Shown here: piece by piece, positions 25,940-34,027 of the stretch | Numbering within the stretch: the stretch's first letter is position 1 | Layout: each line of letters begins with the position of its first letter | Origin: Paraburkholderia gardini | GTDB taxonomy: Bacteria > Pseudomonadota > Gammaproteobacteria > Burkholderiales > Burkholderiaceae | NCBI RefSeq assembly: GCF_907164575.1 | Contig: NZ_CAJQYY010000029.1 | Span: forward strand, 33,704-97,703 | DNA: 64,000 bases | Direction of reading: 5' to 3' | Notes under the pieces: generated by a model | What the model was told of the DNA's origin: nothing | Database searches by the model: none | Seen by the model: only the letters and a program-made list of their open reading frames with translations | Position numbers and translations under genes: made by a program

Positions 25940-26935
25940 ATGCAATATTGCAAATTCGGTCGCACAGGCCTGACTGTATCGCGCCTGTGCCTTGGCACGA
26001 TGACGTTCGGCTTGCAGACCGAAGAAGATGTCGCGCACGGCATTCTCGATACGGCGAGTGAAGCGGGCGTCAATTTCATCGATACCGCCGACGTCTATCC
26101 GCTGGGCGGCGGCGAGCAGCAGGCTGGCCGCACGGAGGAAATCGTCGGCCGGTGGCTCAAGGGCCGGCGCGATCGCTACATTCTCGCGACCAAGGCGGTG
26201 GGCCAGGTCGGTCCGTCGTCGTGGGACCAGGGCGCCTCGCGCAAGCATCTGCTCGATGCGATCGATGCATCGCTGCGCCGGCTGGGCACGGATTACGTCG
26301 ACCTGTACCAGCTGCATTCCGACGACGCCGAAACGCCGCTCGACGAAACGCTCGAAGCGCTCGACATCATCGTGCGTTCGGGCAAGGCGCGTTATGTGGG
26401 CGTGTCGAATTTTCTCGCGTACCGGCTGGCGCGGGCGCTGGGCCGCGCCGACGTGCTGCGCGTCGCGCGCTTCGTGTCGCTTCAGCCGCGTTACAACCTG
26501 CTGTTCCGGCAGATCGAGCGCGAGCTGCTGCCGCTTGCCGGTGAAGAAAATCTCGCGGTGATTCCGTACAACCCGCTCGCGGGCGGACTGCTCACGGGCA
26601 AGCATCGGCACGATGCGCCGCCGGCGGCAGGGCGCTTCACGAACACGGTGGGCAAGGCGGGTGCGATGTATCAGGAGCGTTACTGGCACAAGCGCGAATT
26701 CGAAACCATCGATACGCTGCGCGACATCGTCGCGCAAACCGGCGAATCGCTGACGAAGACATCGGTGGCCTGGGTGCTCGCGAATCCGCGCATCACGTCG
26801 GCGATCATCGGCGCGAGCCGGCCCGATCAACTGACCGACACGCTCGCCGCCGCCGATCTCACGCTCGATGCAACGCTCAAGGCGAAGCTCGACGATGCGA
26901 CCGTCGAGTATCGCTGGGGTGATGCCGCGCGGTGA
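25940..26935 (+). CDS. Aldo/keto reductase
   Basis: A 331-aa NADPH-dependent oxidoreductase with the usual tetrad: Asp and Tyr in FIDTADVYPLGGG, Lys in ILATKAVG and His in YQLHSDDAE; the cofactor end reads SAIIGASRPDQL. AAGGAG lies nine bases before ATG 25940. It resembles the YajO/Tas-like branch. Convergent with the rubredoxin gene, with two hairpins in between. Substrate unknown. Confidence 0.9.
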   Translation: MQYCKFGRTGLTVSRLCLGTMTFGLQTEEDVAHGILDTASEAGVNFIDTADVYPLGGGEQQAGRTEEIVGRWLKGRRDRYILATKAVGQVGPSSWDQGASRKHLLDAIDASLRRLGTDYVDLYQLHSDDAETPLDETLEALDIIVRSGKARYVGVSNFLAYRLARALGRADVLRVARFVSLQPRYNLLFRQIERELLPLAGEENLAVIPYNPLAGGLLTGKHRHDAPPAAGRFTNTVGKAGAMYQERYWHKREFETIDTLRDIVAQTGESLTKTSVAWVLANPRITSAIIGASRPDQLTDTLAAADLTLDATLKAKLDDATVEYRWGDAAR

Positions 26936-26951
26936 GCGGGAAGTGGCTTCT

Positions 26952-27005
26952 CTCGCGGTCCACGGTCGCGAGTCATGCCTGTGCGCATGCGCGATGTGCA
27001 CAGGC
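26952..27005. terminator. Two hairpins between convergent genes
   Basis: CTCGCG/CGCGAG arms at 26952-26957 and 26967-26972, then GCCTGTGC/GCACAGGC arms at 26977-26984 and 26998-27005. They fill the 81-bp space between the aldo/keto reductase and rubredoxin stops, as expected for a bidirectional terminator, though no T-tract follows. Confidence 0.5.
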
Positions 27006-27016
27006 GCAAATGGGCA

Positions 27017-27427
27017 TCAGAACTCCACCAGCGCAAAGTCTTCCTTGCCCACATCGCAAAGCGGGCAGCGCCAGTCGTCGGGGATATCGGCCCAGCGCGT
27101 GCCGGGCGCGATGCCGTCGTCGGGTGCGCCTGCGGCTTCGTCATAGATCCAGCCGCAGATCACGCACACCCATTGCTTGAATTCATCAGCTGATGAAGCC
27201 TCGGGCTCCGTGTGCGTCGCCGCGCCCTGAACCGCGGGCGCTTCATCGAGGCTCACGACGAGCGGCGCAGCTGTTCCCGCTTCGCTCACCGCGAGCCGCG
27301 TCTGAAGCGCGTGCAGCAACTGCTGCGCTTCCTGTGCTGTCAGGTCGATCCAGTACGGGTCGCCCGCACCATCGTTGAGCCGCTCCGCAGAAAACTGGAT
27401 TTCGACCGCTACGCCTTTTTTGTACAT
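27017..27427 (-). CDS. Rubredoxin with long N-terminal extension
   Basis: A 136-aa protein. Residues 85-136 are a rubredoxin with the iron site C88-V-I-C91-G and C121-P-L-C124 and the acidic surface (DDGIAPGTRWADIPDDW). Residues 1-50 form a separate small region (EIQFSAERLNDGAGDPYWIDLTAQEAQQLLHALQTRL), followed by an Ala/Glu-rich linker. Normal rubredoxins are about 55 aa, so the extension more than doubles the length. It carries single electrons; a ferredoxin-NADP reductase gene lies nearby on the other strand and could be its reductant. Confidence 0.9.
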   Translation of the reverse strand: MYKKGVAVEIQFSAERLNDGAGDPYWIDLTAQEAQQLLHALQTRLAVSEAGTAAPLVVSLDEAPAVQGAATHTEPEASSADEFKQWVCVICGWIYDEAAGAPDDGIAPGTRWADIPDDWRCPLCDVGKEDFALVEF

Positions 27428-27442
27428 GGCTGTGGGGTGCGC

Positions 27443-27568
27443 TTACTGGATCAGCGCATTCGCCAGCAGGGAACCGATGATGCCGACGGCCGCCATGATG
27501 CCGAGAATCTGCATGAGCGTGAGGGATTTACGGGAAGTCGAAGTGTTCGAGGAAGAAGGCGAAGTCAC
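27443..27568 (-). CDS. 41-aa single-span membrane protein, GTG start
   Basis: The frame reads a Ser/Thr-rich head (TSPSSSNTSTSRKS) and one hydrophobic helix (LMQILGIMAAVGIIGSLLAN) ending ALIQ and TAA. It lies 15 bp before the rubredoxin gene on the same strand and probably shares its transcript. The start is GTG 27568 with only a weak ribosome site. I do not know a family. The pattern of short polar head, helix and immediate end is typical of genuine small membrane proteins. Confidence 0.5.
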   Translation of the reverse strand: MTSPSSSNTSTSRKSLTLMQILGIMAAVGIIGSLLANALIQ

Positions 27569-27777
27569 GTGCAGGTTCTTTTGAAGGACGAAAGCCCAAC
27601 ATTATCGACGATTTTGGCCGCCCGATTCCCAACTGGCTGTAGATGGTGCAATTCCTGAGCGTCGCTGGCCGCCGCACGGCCTTACCGGGCGTGGTGTCTT
27701 GGTTGCCTGTGGCAGGTCGCTTCTGTATGTTGGGCCCATCGGCGCGTGATCCGTGCGCCCGGCTACAGGAGTCCAGA

Positions 27778-28833
27778 ATGAGTGTCGAAGTGAACGGCGC
27801 GGTGAGCGGCCCGCTGAGTACCGACGTGCTGATCGTCGGCGCGGGGCCGGTTGGCCTCTTTGCAGCGTTCGAAGCAGGTGTCGTCGGCTTGTCGTGCCAC
27901 ATCGTCGACGGGCTGCCGCGCGTCGGCGGCCAGTGCATCGAGCTGTATCCCGACAAGCCGATCTACGACATTCCGGCGATTCCTTCATGTACGGCGCGCG
28001 AGCTGGTCGATCGTCTGATGGAGCAGATCCGTCCGTTCGATGTGCCGGTTCATCTCGACGAACGCGTCGAAACCGTCGAGCAGCGCGAGGACCGGCGCTG
28101 GACCGTCACGACGCATCGCGGGCGTGTCTTCGATGTCGCCGCGATCATGCTCGCCGCCGGCAACGGCGCGTTCGTGCCACAGCGCATCGCGCTCGATGAA
28201 GCCACGCCGCTCGAAGGGCGTCACGTGCATTACAGCGTGCCGGATATCGCGAAGTTTGCCGGCCGCACCGTGGTCGTCGCCGGCGGCGGCGATTCGGCGC
28301 TCGACTGGGCGCTGGCGCTGCGCGGTGTCGCGCGGCGCGTCACGCTGGTTCACCGACGCAACGGCTTCAGCGCGGCTGCATCGAGCGTCGAGCAGATGCA
28401 GCGGGCCGTCGAGGCCGGCGAAATGGACTTCATGGTCGGTGCGATCGGTGCGCTGAACGCGCCGGGCGGCACGCTCGAATCGATCGAGGTGAAGCAGATC
28501 GGCGGCGCGGCGCAACTGGAGGCCGAACACGTGATCGCACTGTACGGGCTCGTCGCCGACCTCGGGCCGATTGCGAACTGGGGCATCGCGGGCGTGGCGG
28601 GAAAGCTGACCGTCGACACGTCGAATTACGAAACGTCGCGCCCCGGTATCTTTGCCGTCGGCGATGTGGCGAACTATCCGAACAAGCAGAAGCTCATTCT
28701 GTCGGGCTTTCACGAGGCGTCGCTCGCACTGCGCAAGGCGTACACGTACGCGTATCCGGACAAAAAACGCGTCCACGTCCACTCGAGCTACGACACGAAA
28801 CTCGCCGAAAAGGTCGCCGCGACGGCCACTTAG
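27778..28833 (+). CDS. Ferredoxin--NADP reductase, thioredoxin-reductase-like type
   Basis: A 351-aa flavoprotein with the FAD motif VGAGPVGLFAAFEAG, the NADPH motif VVVAGGGDSALDWALAL and the C-terminal FAD contact GIFAVGDVANYP. The redox CxxC of thioredoxin reductases is absent, as in type 2 ferredoxin-NADP reductases (YumC/TrxR-like FNR). AGGAG lies seven bases before ATG 27778. The nearby rubredoxin, in divergent orientation, is a possible electron partner. Confidence 0.92.
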   Translation: MSVEVNGAVSGPLSTDVLIVGAGPVGLFAAFEAGVVGLSCHIVDGLPRVGGQCIELYPDKPIYDIPAIPSCTARELVDRLMEQIRPFDVPVHLDERVETVEQREDRRWTVTTHRGRVFDVAAIMLAAGNGAFVPQRIALDEATPLEGRHVHYSVPDIAKFAGRTVVVAGGGDSALDWALALRGVARRVTLVHRRNGFSAAASSVEQMQRAVEAGEMDFMVGAIGALNAPGGTLESIEVKQIGGAAQLEAEHVIALYGLVADLGPIANWGIAGVAGKLTVDTSNYETSRPGIFAVGDVANYPNKQKLILSGFHEASLALRKAYTYAYPDKKRVHVHSSYDTKLAEKVAATAT

Positions 28834-28854
28834 GACAGGCGCGCCGCGCCGTCC
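28833..28854 (+). terminator. GC-rich hairpin after ferredoxin-NADP reductase
   Basis: GGAC-GGCGC arms pair with GCGCC-GTCC around a three-base loop, with one bulged A, beginning at the stop codon. No T-tract follows. It would separate the reductase transcript from the marR promoter 25 bp downstream. Confidence 0.4.
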
Positions 28855-28877
28855 ACCCCCGTTGTTACAATTTTATT

Positions 28878-28906
28878 TTGACAGTATCTGATTTTGCAGA
28901 TATTGT
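28878..28906 (+). promoter_or_regulatory. Sigma-70 promoter of the marR-efflux operon
   Basis: A perfect -35 TTGACA (28878-28883) and -10 TATTGT (28901-28906) with the ideal 17-bp spacing, 27 bp before the marR ATG. The surrounding DNA is AT-rich compared with the rest of the window. Confidence 0.75.
28885..28902. promoter_or_regulatory. MarR operator 1, inside the promoter spacer
   Basis: TATCTG-N6-CAGATA, perfect 6-bp arms between the -35 and -10 hexamers, so a bound repressor would block RNA polymerase. The TATCTG half matches the left end of the two later palindromes at 29394 and 32273, which read TATCTGAC. Confidence 0.65.
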
Positions 28907-28932
28907 TCTTTTCAACAACGGAGGTGGCGGTA

Positions 28933-29370
28933 ATGGATCACTACACGAAAGAGGGTTTTACGCTGACGCATAGCATTGGTTTCGCGATCAACAAGGCGCG
29001 TAACCTGCTGGTCAACGAGATGGACGCCGCGTTGAAGGAACTCGACATCACGAGCCAGCAAATGGGTATCCTGCTCGCGATGAAGCGGGGCACCGCCACC
29101 ACGCCGTTCGAATTATCGAAGCTGCTCGGCATCGATACCGGCTTGATGACACGCATGCTCGACAAGCTGGAAGTGAAGCAGTTTCTGGGACGCTCGCGCA
29201 GTCTCGAAGACCGTCGTGTCGTCAATCTGACGCTCACGAAAAAAGGCGAGGCCACTGCTGCGCGAATTCCCGAAATCGCGCCCGCCGTGCTGAACAACCG
29301 CCTGAAAGCGTTCACGAAGGCTGAGTTCAAGGAAATGCAGCGTCTGCTGCTGAAATTCATCGCCGACTGA
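28933..29370 (+). CDS. MarR-family repressor of the efflux operon
   Basis: A 145-aa protein with the MarR winged helix: ITSQQMGILLAMKRG, TPFELSKLLGIDTGLMTRMLDKLE (recognition helix) and the wing RSRSLEDRRVVNLTLTKKGE. GGAGG lies eight bases before the ATG. It is first in a four-gene operon with an outer-membrane factor, an adaptor and a DHA2 pump, the usual layout for substrate-inducible export. Operator palindromes in its promoter and ahead of two later genes suggest it represses the operon at several points. Confidence 0.92.
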   Translation: MDHYTKEGFTLTHSIGFAINKARNLLVNEMDAALKELDITSQQMGILLAMKRGTATTPFELSKLLGIDTGLMTRMLDKLEVKQFLGRSRSLEDRRVVNLTLTKKGEATAARIPEIAPAVLNNRLKAFTKAEFKEMQRLLLKFIAD

Positions 29371-29393
29371 GCGGCATTTTTTTTGTTCATATA

Positions 29394-29407
29394 TCTGACA
29401 GGTCAGA
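29394..29407. promoter_or_regulatory. MarR operator 2, overlapping the outer-membrane factor's ribosome site
   Basis: TCTGAC-AG-GTCAGA, a perfect 14-bp palindrome ending two bases before the ATG at 29410. It includes the AGGTCAG that serves as ribosome site. The same 14 bases recur at 32273. Upstream flank is T-rich. Confidence 0.7.
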
Positions 29408-29409
29408 AA

Positions 29410-30945
29410 ATGAAAGAACAGCCAAATCGCAACGTAGCCATGACGCGCATCGTGAAGGTCGGCGTGAGCGTGATTTTCGCCGCGGTGCTGTCGGCGTGCG
29501 CGAACTACGCGGGCATTCACAGCGACAAGGACATGGCGCAGCCGCAAGCCTTCGCGACCGCGCGAAGCCTGCCGGCTGAAGCGGGACACTGGCCGTCAGC
29601 CGGTTGGGCCGACCAGTTCGGCGATGCGCAGCTGAAGATGCTGATTATCGAAGCGCTGAAGGGCAGCCCGACGCTTGAACAGGCGCGTGCCCGCGTCGCG
29701 GCGGCTTCGGCGTATAGCGAAACGGCGAAGGCGAACACGCTGCCGCAGGTGGGCGCGACGTATTCGTACACGCGCCAGCAGTATTCGGGGACGGCGCTCG
29801 TGCCGCCGCCGGTGGCCGGTTCCTGGCAATCGGAGAACAAGGGCCTGCTGAACGCTTCGTACGATCTGGACCTGTGGGGCAAGAACCGCGAAGCGCTGAA
29901 GGCGTCGACCTCCGAAGTGCAGGCAAGCGTTGCCGATGCCGAAGTCGTGCGCCTCACGCTGACCTCATCGATTGCACGCTCGTACAACCAGCTCGCGCGC
30001 CTTTATGTGCTGCGCGACATCGCCCAGCAGGAGATCGATCAGCGCACGCAGATCGATCGCATTACGGCAGACCGGATCGCGACGGGCCTCGACACGGAAG
30101 TCGAGCGCAAGACGGCGCTGGCGAACCTCGCGACGAGCCGCGCGGCACTGACCGCGATCGACGGCAACATCGTCACGACGCGCTACCAGATCGCCGCACT
30201 GCTCGGTGCCGGTCCGGACCGTGGCCTTGCGATTGCCCGCCCGACGCCCGGTGTCGGCGACGACGTGAACCTGCCGGACAACCTGCCGGCCGACCTCGTG
30301 AGCCGTCGCCCGGATCTGACCGCCGCCCGCTGGCGCGTCGATGCCATCACGCACGAAGTGAAGTCCGCGAAGGCCGAGTTCTATCCGGACATCAACCTGT
30401 CCGCCGCGATCGGCCTCGATGCGTTCGGCTTCGGCCGCTTCCTGACGGCGGCAAGCCGCACCGTGTCGGCGGGCCCGGCGATCCATCTGCCGATCTTCGA
30501 CGGCGGTCAGCTGCGCGCGCAGTTGAAGGGCCGCTACGCCGACTTCGACTACGCGGTCGCCACCTATAACCAGACGCTCGTCACCGCGCTCTCGGAAGTC
30601 GCGACGCAACTCGCCGAAGTCCGCTCGACCGATGCGCAGCTTGTCGATGCGCAGATCGCCCAGGACAACGCGCGCCGCGCCGATCAGCTCGCGCTCACGC
30701 AGTACAAGGCCGGGCTCACGAACCAGCTGACGGTGCTCAACGCCGACATGAACGCGCTCGCCGCCGATCAGGCCGTCGCGAACCTCAAGATGAGCCGTCG
30801 CGACCAGCAGATCGCACTCGCCGTCGCGCTGGGCGGCGGCTACACCGACACGTCATCCGATGCAGCCAGCGCCGCCAATACAGCCGGCAGCACGACCAGC
30901 ACGGCATTCGTAGCTCAGGCCACCGTCACTGCCACCGCCCAATAA
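29410..30945 (+). CDS. NodT-family outer-membrane efflux lipoprotein
   Basis: A 511-aa outer-membrane factor of TolC type. The lipobox is AAVLSAC, after a signal helix, followed by mature CANYAGIHSDKD. Two repeated halves of the TolC fold are seen (EALKGSPTLEQARARVAAA and LPADLVSRRPDLTAARWRVDA). It forms the outer channel of the tripartite pump encoded downstream. Start at 29410 leaves a 19-residue lead before MTRIVKVG; Met 29440 would give a tighter signal peptide but has no ribosome site. The C-terminal tail is Ser/Thr/Ala-rich. Confidence 0.92.
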   Translation: MKEQPNRNVAMTRIVKVGVSVIFAAVLSACANYAGIHSDKDMAQPQAFATARSLPAEAGHWPSAGWADQFGDAQLKMLIIEALKGSPTLEQARARVAAASAYSETAKANTLPQVGATYSYTRQQYSGTALVPPPVAGSWQSENKGLLNASYDLDLWGKNREALKASTSEVQASVADAEVVRLTLTSSIARSYNQLARLYVLRDIAQQEIDQRTQIDRITADRIATGLDTEVERKTALANLATSRAALTAIDGNIVTTRYQIAALLGAGPDRGLAIARPTPGVGDDVNLPDNLPADLVSRRPDLTAARWRVDAITHEVKSAKAEFYPDINLSAAIGLDAFGFGRFLTAASRTVSAGPAIHLPIFDGGQLRAQLKGRYADFDYAVATYNQTLVTALSEVATQLAEVRSTDAQLVDAQIAQDNARRADQLALTQYKAGLTNQLTVLNADMNALAADQAVANLKMSRRDQQIALAVALGGGYTDTSSDAASAANTAGSTTSTAFVAQATVTATAQ

Positions 30946-30990
30946 CGGCCACCGCGCGACACGTTCACGAAACCAGTCAGGAGAATCAAC

Positions 30991-32241
30991 ATGAGCGACA
31001 CGATCACAACCGGCCGGAAGACGGCGGAAGACCAACCGGAACAGGCTAGCGTGGAGAGCCCGGGCAAGCGCAAGCTGATGCTCTCGCTGCTCGCCGCCGC
31101 GATCGCGGTGTCGGGCGCGGGGTGGGGCGCGTACTACTACACCGTCGGACGCTTTCATGAATCGACGGACGACGCCTACGTCAGCGGCAACCTCGTGCAA
31201 CTCACGCCGCAGGTTAGCGGCACGGTCGTCGCGGTCAATGCCGACGACACGCAGATCGTGAAGCAGGGCGACCCGGTTGTCACGCTCGACGACGCCGATG
31301 CGAAAGTCGCGCTGGGCAACGCGGAAGCCGTGCTCGGCCAGACCGTGCGTCAGGTGAGTGGCCTTTACGTCAACAACGACTTCTATGCCGCAACGGTCGC
31401 CCAGCGCGCCGCCGATCTCGCCCGCGCCGAAGACGACCTGAAGCGCCGTCAGGCCGTGGCCGGCACGGGCGCGGTATCCGGTGAAGACATCGCCCATGCC
31501 CGCGATGCCGTGAACGCCGCGCAGGCCGCGCTCGACGCCGCCCGCCAGCAGGCCGAAGCGAACCACGCGCTCACCGACCACACGTCGATCGAACAGCATC
31601 CGAACGTGCAGGCCGCCGCTTCGAAGGTGCGCGACGCGTACCTCAACTACGCACGCAACACGCTGCCGGCGCCGGTCACGGGCTACGTCGCGCGCCGCTC
31701 GGTGCAGGTCGGCCAGCGCGTGGCGCCTGGCACGCCGCTGATGGCAATCGTGCCGCTGAACGGCGTGTGGGTCGACGCGAACTTCAAGGAAGTGCAACTG
31801 AAGCACATGCGCATCGGCCAGCCGGTGACGCTGACCGCCGACGCCTACGGTTCGAAGGTGAAGTATCACGGCCGCGTAGTGGGTTTCTCCGCCGGCACGG
31901 GCGCCGCGTTCGCCGTGTTGCCCGCGCAGAACGCGACCGGCAACTGGATCAAGGTCGTGCAACGTCTGCCGGCGCGGATCCAGCTCGATCAGGCGGAACT
32001 GACCGCGCATCCGCTTCGCATCGGCCTTTCGATGGACGTCGAAGTCGATACGCACGACGAAACCGGCACGCAACTCGGCGCGGCGCAGAACACGTCGTAC
32101 CGCACGGATGTGTTCGCTGAATACGGCGCACAGGCCGACGCGGAAATCGCCCGGATCATCGCGCGGAACATGCCGGCCGGTCGCGCGGTTGCGGCAGCCG
32201 CAACCGTCCCCTCGTCTGCGTCAAAGCGCAAGGCCGGCTAA
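30991..32241 (+). CDS. EmrA-like periplasmic adaptor (HlyD family)
   Basis: A 416-aa adaptor: cytoplasmic head, one membrane helix (LLAAAIAVSGAGWGAYYY), the lipoyl half GRFHESTDDAYVSGNLVQLTPQVSGTV-type start, a long alpha hairpin (about residues 105-200) and the returning lipoyl/beta-barrel part (APVTGYVARRSVQVGQRV). It links the inner-membrane pump to the NodT channel. GGAG precedes the ATG. The end (AAAATVPSSASKRKAG) is disordered. Full length for EmrA. Confidence 0.92.
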   Translation: MSDTITTGRKTAEDQPEQASVESPGKRKLMLSLLAAAIAVSGAGWGAYYYTVGRFHESTDDAYVSGNLVQLTPQVSGTVVAVNADDTQIVKQGDPVVTLDDADAKVALGNAEAVLGQTVRQVSGLYVNNDFYAATVAQRAADLARAEDDLKRRQAVAGTGAVSGEDIAHARDAVNAAQAALDAARQQAEANHALTDHTSIEQHPNVQAAASKVRDAYLNYARNTLPAPVTGYVARRSVQVGQRVAPGTPLMAIVPLNGVWVDANFKEVQLKHMRIGQPVTLTADAYGSKVKYHGRVVGFSAGTGAAFAVLPAQNATGNWIKVVQRLPARIQLDQAELTAHPLRIGLSMDVEVDTHDETGTQLGAAQNTSYRTDVFAEYGAQADAEIARIIARNMPAGRAVAAAATVPSSASKRKAG

Positions 32242-32272
32242 TCTCAGCTACCCATTTTTTTTGCTGCAAATA

Positions 32273-32286
32273 TCTGACAGGTCAGA
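32273..32286. promoter_or_regulatory. MarR operator 3, before the pump gene
   Basis: The same TCTGAC-AG-GTCAGA palindrome as at 29394, with the same preceding TA and a T-rich run 10-18 bases upstream. It lies 46 bp before ATG 32333. A degenerate second copy (TCTGACTGACAG) follows at about 32302. Confidence 0.7.
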
Positions 32287-32332
32287 AGCAATCGCTAATT
32301 TCTGACTGACAGGCTCCCAGACTGGTGACGAC

Positions 32333-33895
32333 ATGAATCCCTCGACGCATTCCGCCGCGCTCCCGCCCCTGACCGGTGGCAAGCTCGTTCTCGCGACCCT
32401 TGCCGTGGCGCTGGCCACGTTCATGAACGTGCTCGATTCATCGATCGCGAATGTGGCGATTCCGACGATCTCCGGCAACCTCGGCGTTTCGGTCGACGAA
32501 GGCACGTGGGTCATTACGCTCTTCGCCGCCGCGAATGCGATCGCGATTCCGCTGACCGGCTGGCTCACGCAACGCGTCGGGCAGATCAGGCTGTTCGTGT
32601 GGGCGATCCTGCTTTTCGTGATGTCGTCGTGGCTGTGCGGCATCGCGCCGACGCTGCCGGTCCTCCTCGGCGCGCGGATTCTGCAAGGCGCGGTGGCGGG
32701 TCCGCTGATTCCGCTGTCGCAGGCGATCCTGCTCGGCTCGTATCCGAAGGAAAAGAGCTCGCACGCGCTCGCCTTGTGGGCGATGACGGCAACCGTCGGC
32801 CCGATCGCAGGCCCCGCGCTCGGCGGCTGGATCACGGACAGCTACTCGTGGTCGTGGATTTTCTATATCAACATTCCGGTGGGTATTTTCGCGGCCGGCG
32901 TGACGTGGTTCATCTACCGCACCCGCGAAACGCCGACGCGCAAGCTGCCCATCGACAAGGTCGGACTGCTTTCGCTGATCGCATGGGTCGGCTCGCTGCA
33001 GATCATGCTCGACAAGGGCAAGGACCTCGACTGGTTCCATTCGCCGGTGATCGTCGCGCTGACGGTGTTTGCCGTCGTCAGCTTCGCGTTCTTCGTGATC
33101 TGGGAGTTGACGGAGAAGAATCCGATCGTCGACATCAAGCTCTTCAAGGGGCGTAATTTCCTCGGCGGCACGGTGGCGATTTCGGTGGCGTATGGGGTGT
33201 TCTTCTCGAACCTCGTGATCCTGCCGCAATGGATGCAGGGTTATCTGAACTATCGCTCGGTCGACGCAGGTCTCGTGACGGCGCCGCTCGGCATCTTCGC
33301 GGTGATTCTCGCGCCGGTGATGGCGAAGATCATGCCGAAGTCCGATGCGCGGGTACTCGCCACGCTGGCGTTTCTCGGCTTCGCCGCGGTGTTCTTCATG
33401 CGCTCGCATTACACGACCGGTGTCGATACGTTCACCCTGGTGCTGCCGACGCTGTTGCAGGGCATTCCGACGGCGCTCTTCTTCGTGCCGCTCACCGCGA
33501 TCATCCTGTCCGGTCTGCCGCAGGACAGGATTCCGGCCGCGGCGGGCCTGTCGAACTTCGTGCGCGTGTTCGCGGGCGCCGTGGGCACTTCGCTGGTGAC
33601 GACGGGCTGGAACAACCGCACGATCCTGCATCACGCGCAACTGGTCGAACAGACGAGCGTGAACAACCCGAACTTCACGGGCGCAATCGATTCACTGCAA
33701 GGCGTACTGGGTGGCAGCAGCGCGCAGACGATGGCGTTCTTCGAGCGTTCGCTGAACACGCAGGCGGCGATGCTGGGGCTGAACGATATCTTCTGGCTGT
33801 CCGCGGTGATCTTTATCATCATCGTGCCGCTCATCTGGGTGACGAAGCCCGGCAACGCCGGCGGCGCGGCAGCGGCGGGAGCAGGCGGTCATTGA
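32333..33895 (+). CDS. EmrB-like DHA2 drug pump
   Basis: A 520-aa, 14-helix MFS transporter: NVLDSSIANVAIPTISGNLG in helix 1, GWLTQRVGQIRLFVW (motif A) and motif C-like WAMTATVGPIAGPALGGW. DHA2 proteins of EmrB type pair with EmrA and an outer-membrane factor, both encoded just upstream, to expel hydrophobic toxins. It ends the operon. A MarR-like palindrome 46 bp ahead suggests an internal control point. Confidence 0.93.
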   Translation: MNPSTHSAALPPLTGGKLVLATLAVALATFMNVLDSSIANVAIPTISGNLGVSVDEGTWVITLFAAANAIAIPLTGWLTQRVGQIRLFVWAILLFVMSSWLCGIAPTLPVLLGARILQGAVAGPLIPLSQAILLGSYPKEKSSHALALWAMTATVGPIAGPALGGWITDSYSWSWIFYINIPVGIFAAGVTWFIYRTRETPTRKLPIDKVGLLSLIAWVGSLQIMLDKGKDLDWFHSPVIVALTVFAVVSFAFFVIWELTEKNPIVDIKLFKGRNFLGGTVAISVAYGVFFSNLVILPQWMQGYLNYRSVDAGLVTAPLGIFAVILAPVMAKIMPKSDARVLATLAFLGFAAVFFMRSHYTTGVDTFTLVLPTLLQGIPTALFFVPLTAIILSGLPQDRIPAAAGLSNFVRVFAGAVGTSLVTTGWNNRTILHHAQLVEQTSVNNPNFTGAIDSLQGVLGGSSAQTMAFFERSLNTQAAMLGLNDIFWLSAVIFIIIVPLIWVTKPGNAGGAAAAGAGGH

Positions 33896-33928
33896 AACAA
33901 CGCGGCGCCAGCTGGTGTGCGACAGAAT

Positions 33929-34013
33929 AATAGTGATATTGAATGACAAAAAAATAGTGATATTGAATGTCGAAATTCTAGTGATATCATGAAGCGTAAA
34001 AATAGTGAATTTA
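33929..34013 (+). repeat. Four AT-rich repeats at exact 24-bp spacing upstream of Fic gene
   Basis: Copies begin at 33929, 33953, 33977 and 34001, each 24 bp apart. The first two share AATAGTGATATTGAATG exactly; the third reads TCTAGTGATATCATGA and the fourth AATAGTGAATTTA. The common core is TAGTGA. The array fills the 133-bp gap before the Fic gene (ATG 34028) and is much more AT-rich than its surroundings. It looks like an iterated operator, plausibly bound by the winged helix of the downstream protein; no separate promoter could be picked out of it. Confidence 0.85.
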
Positions 34014-34027
34014 CGTGAGCGAACAAA

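Noticed and set aside
33929..34013. The 24-bp array considered as a plasmid origin (iterons)
   Set aside because: No replication protein gene is nearby; position directly before a gene with a DNA-binding domain favours an operator array.
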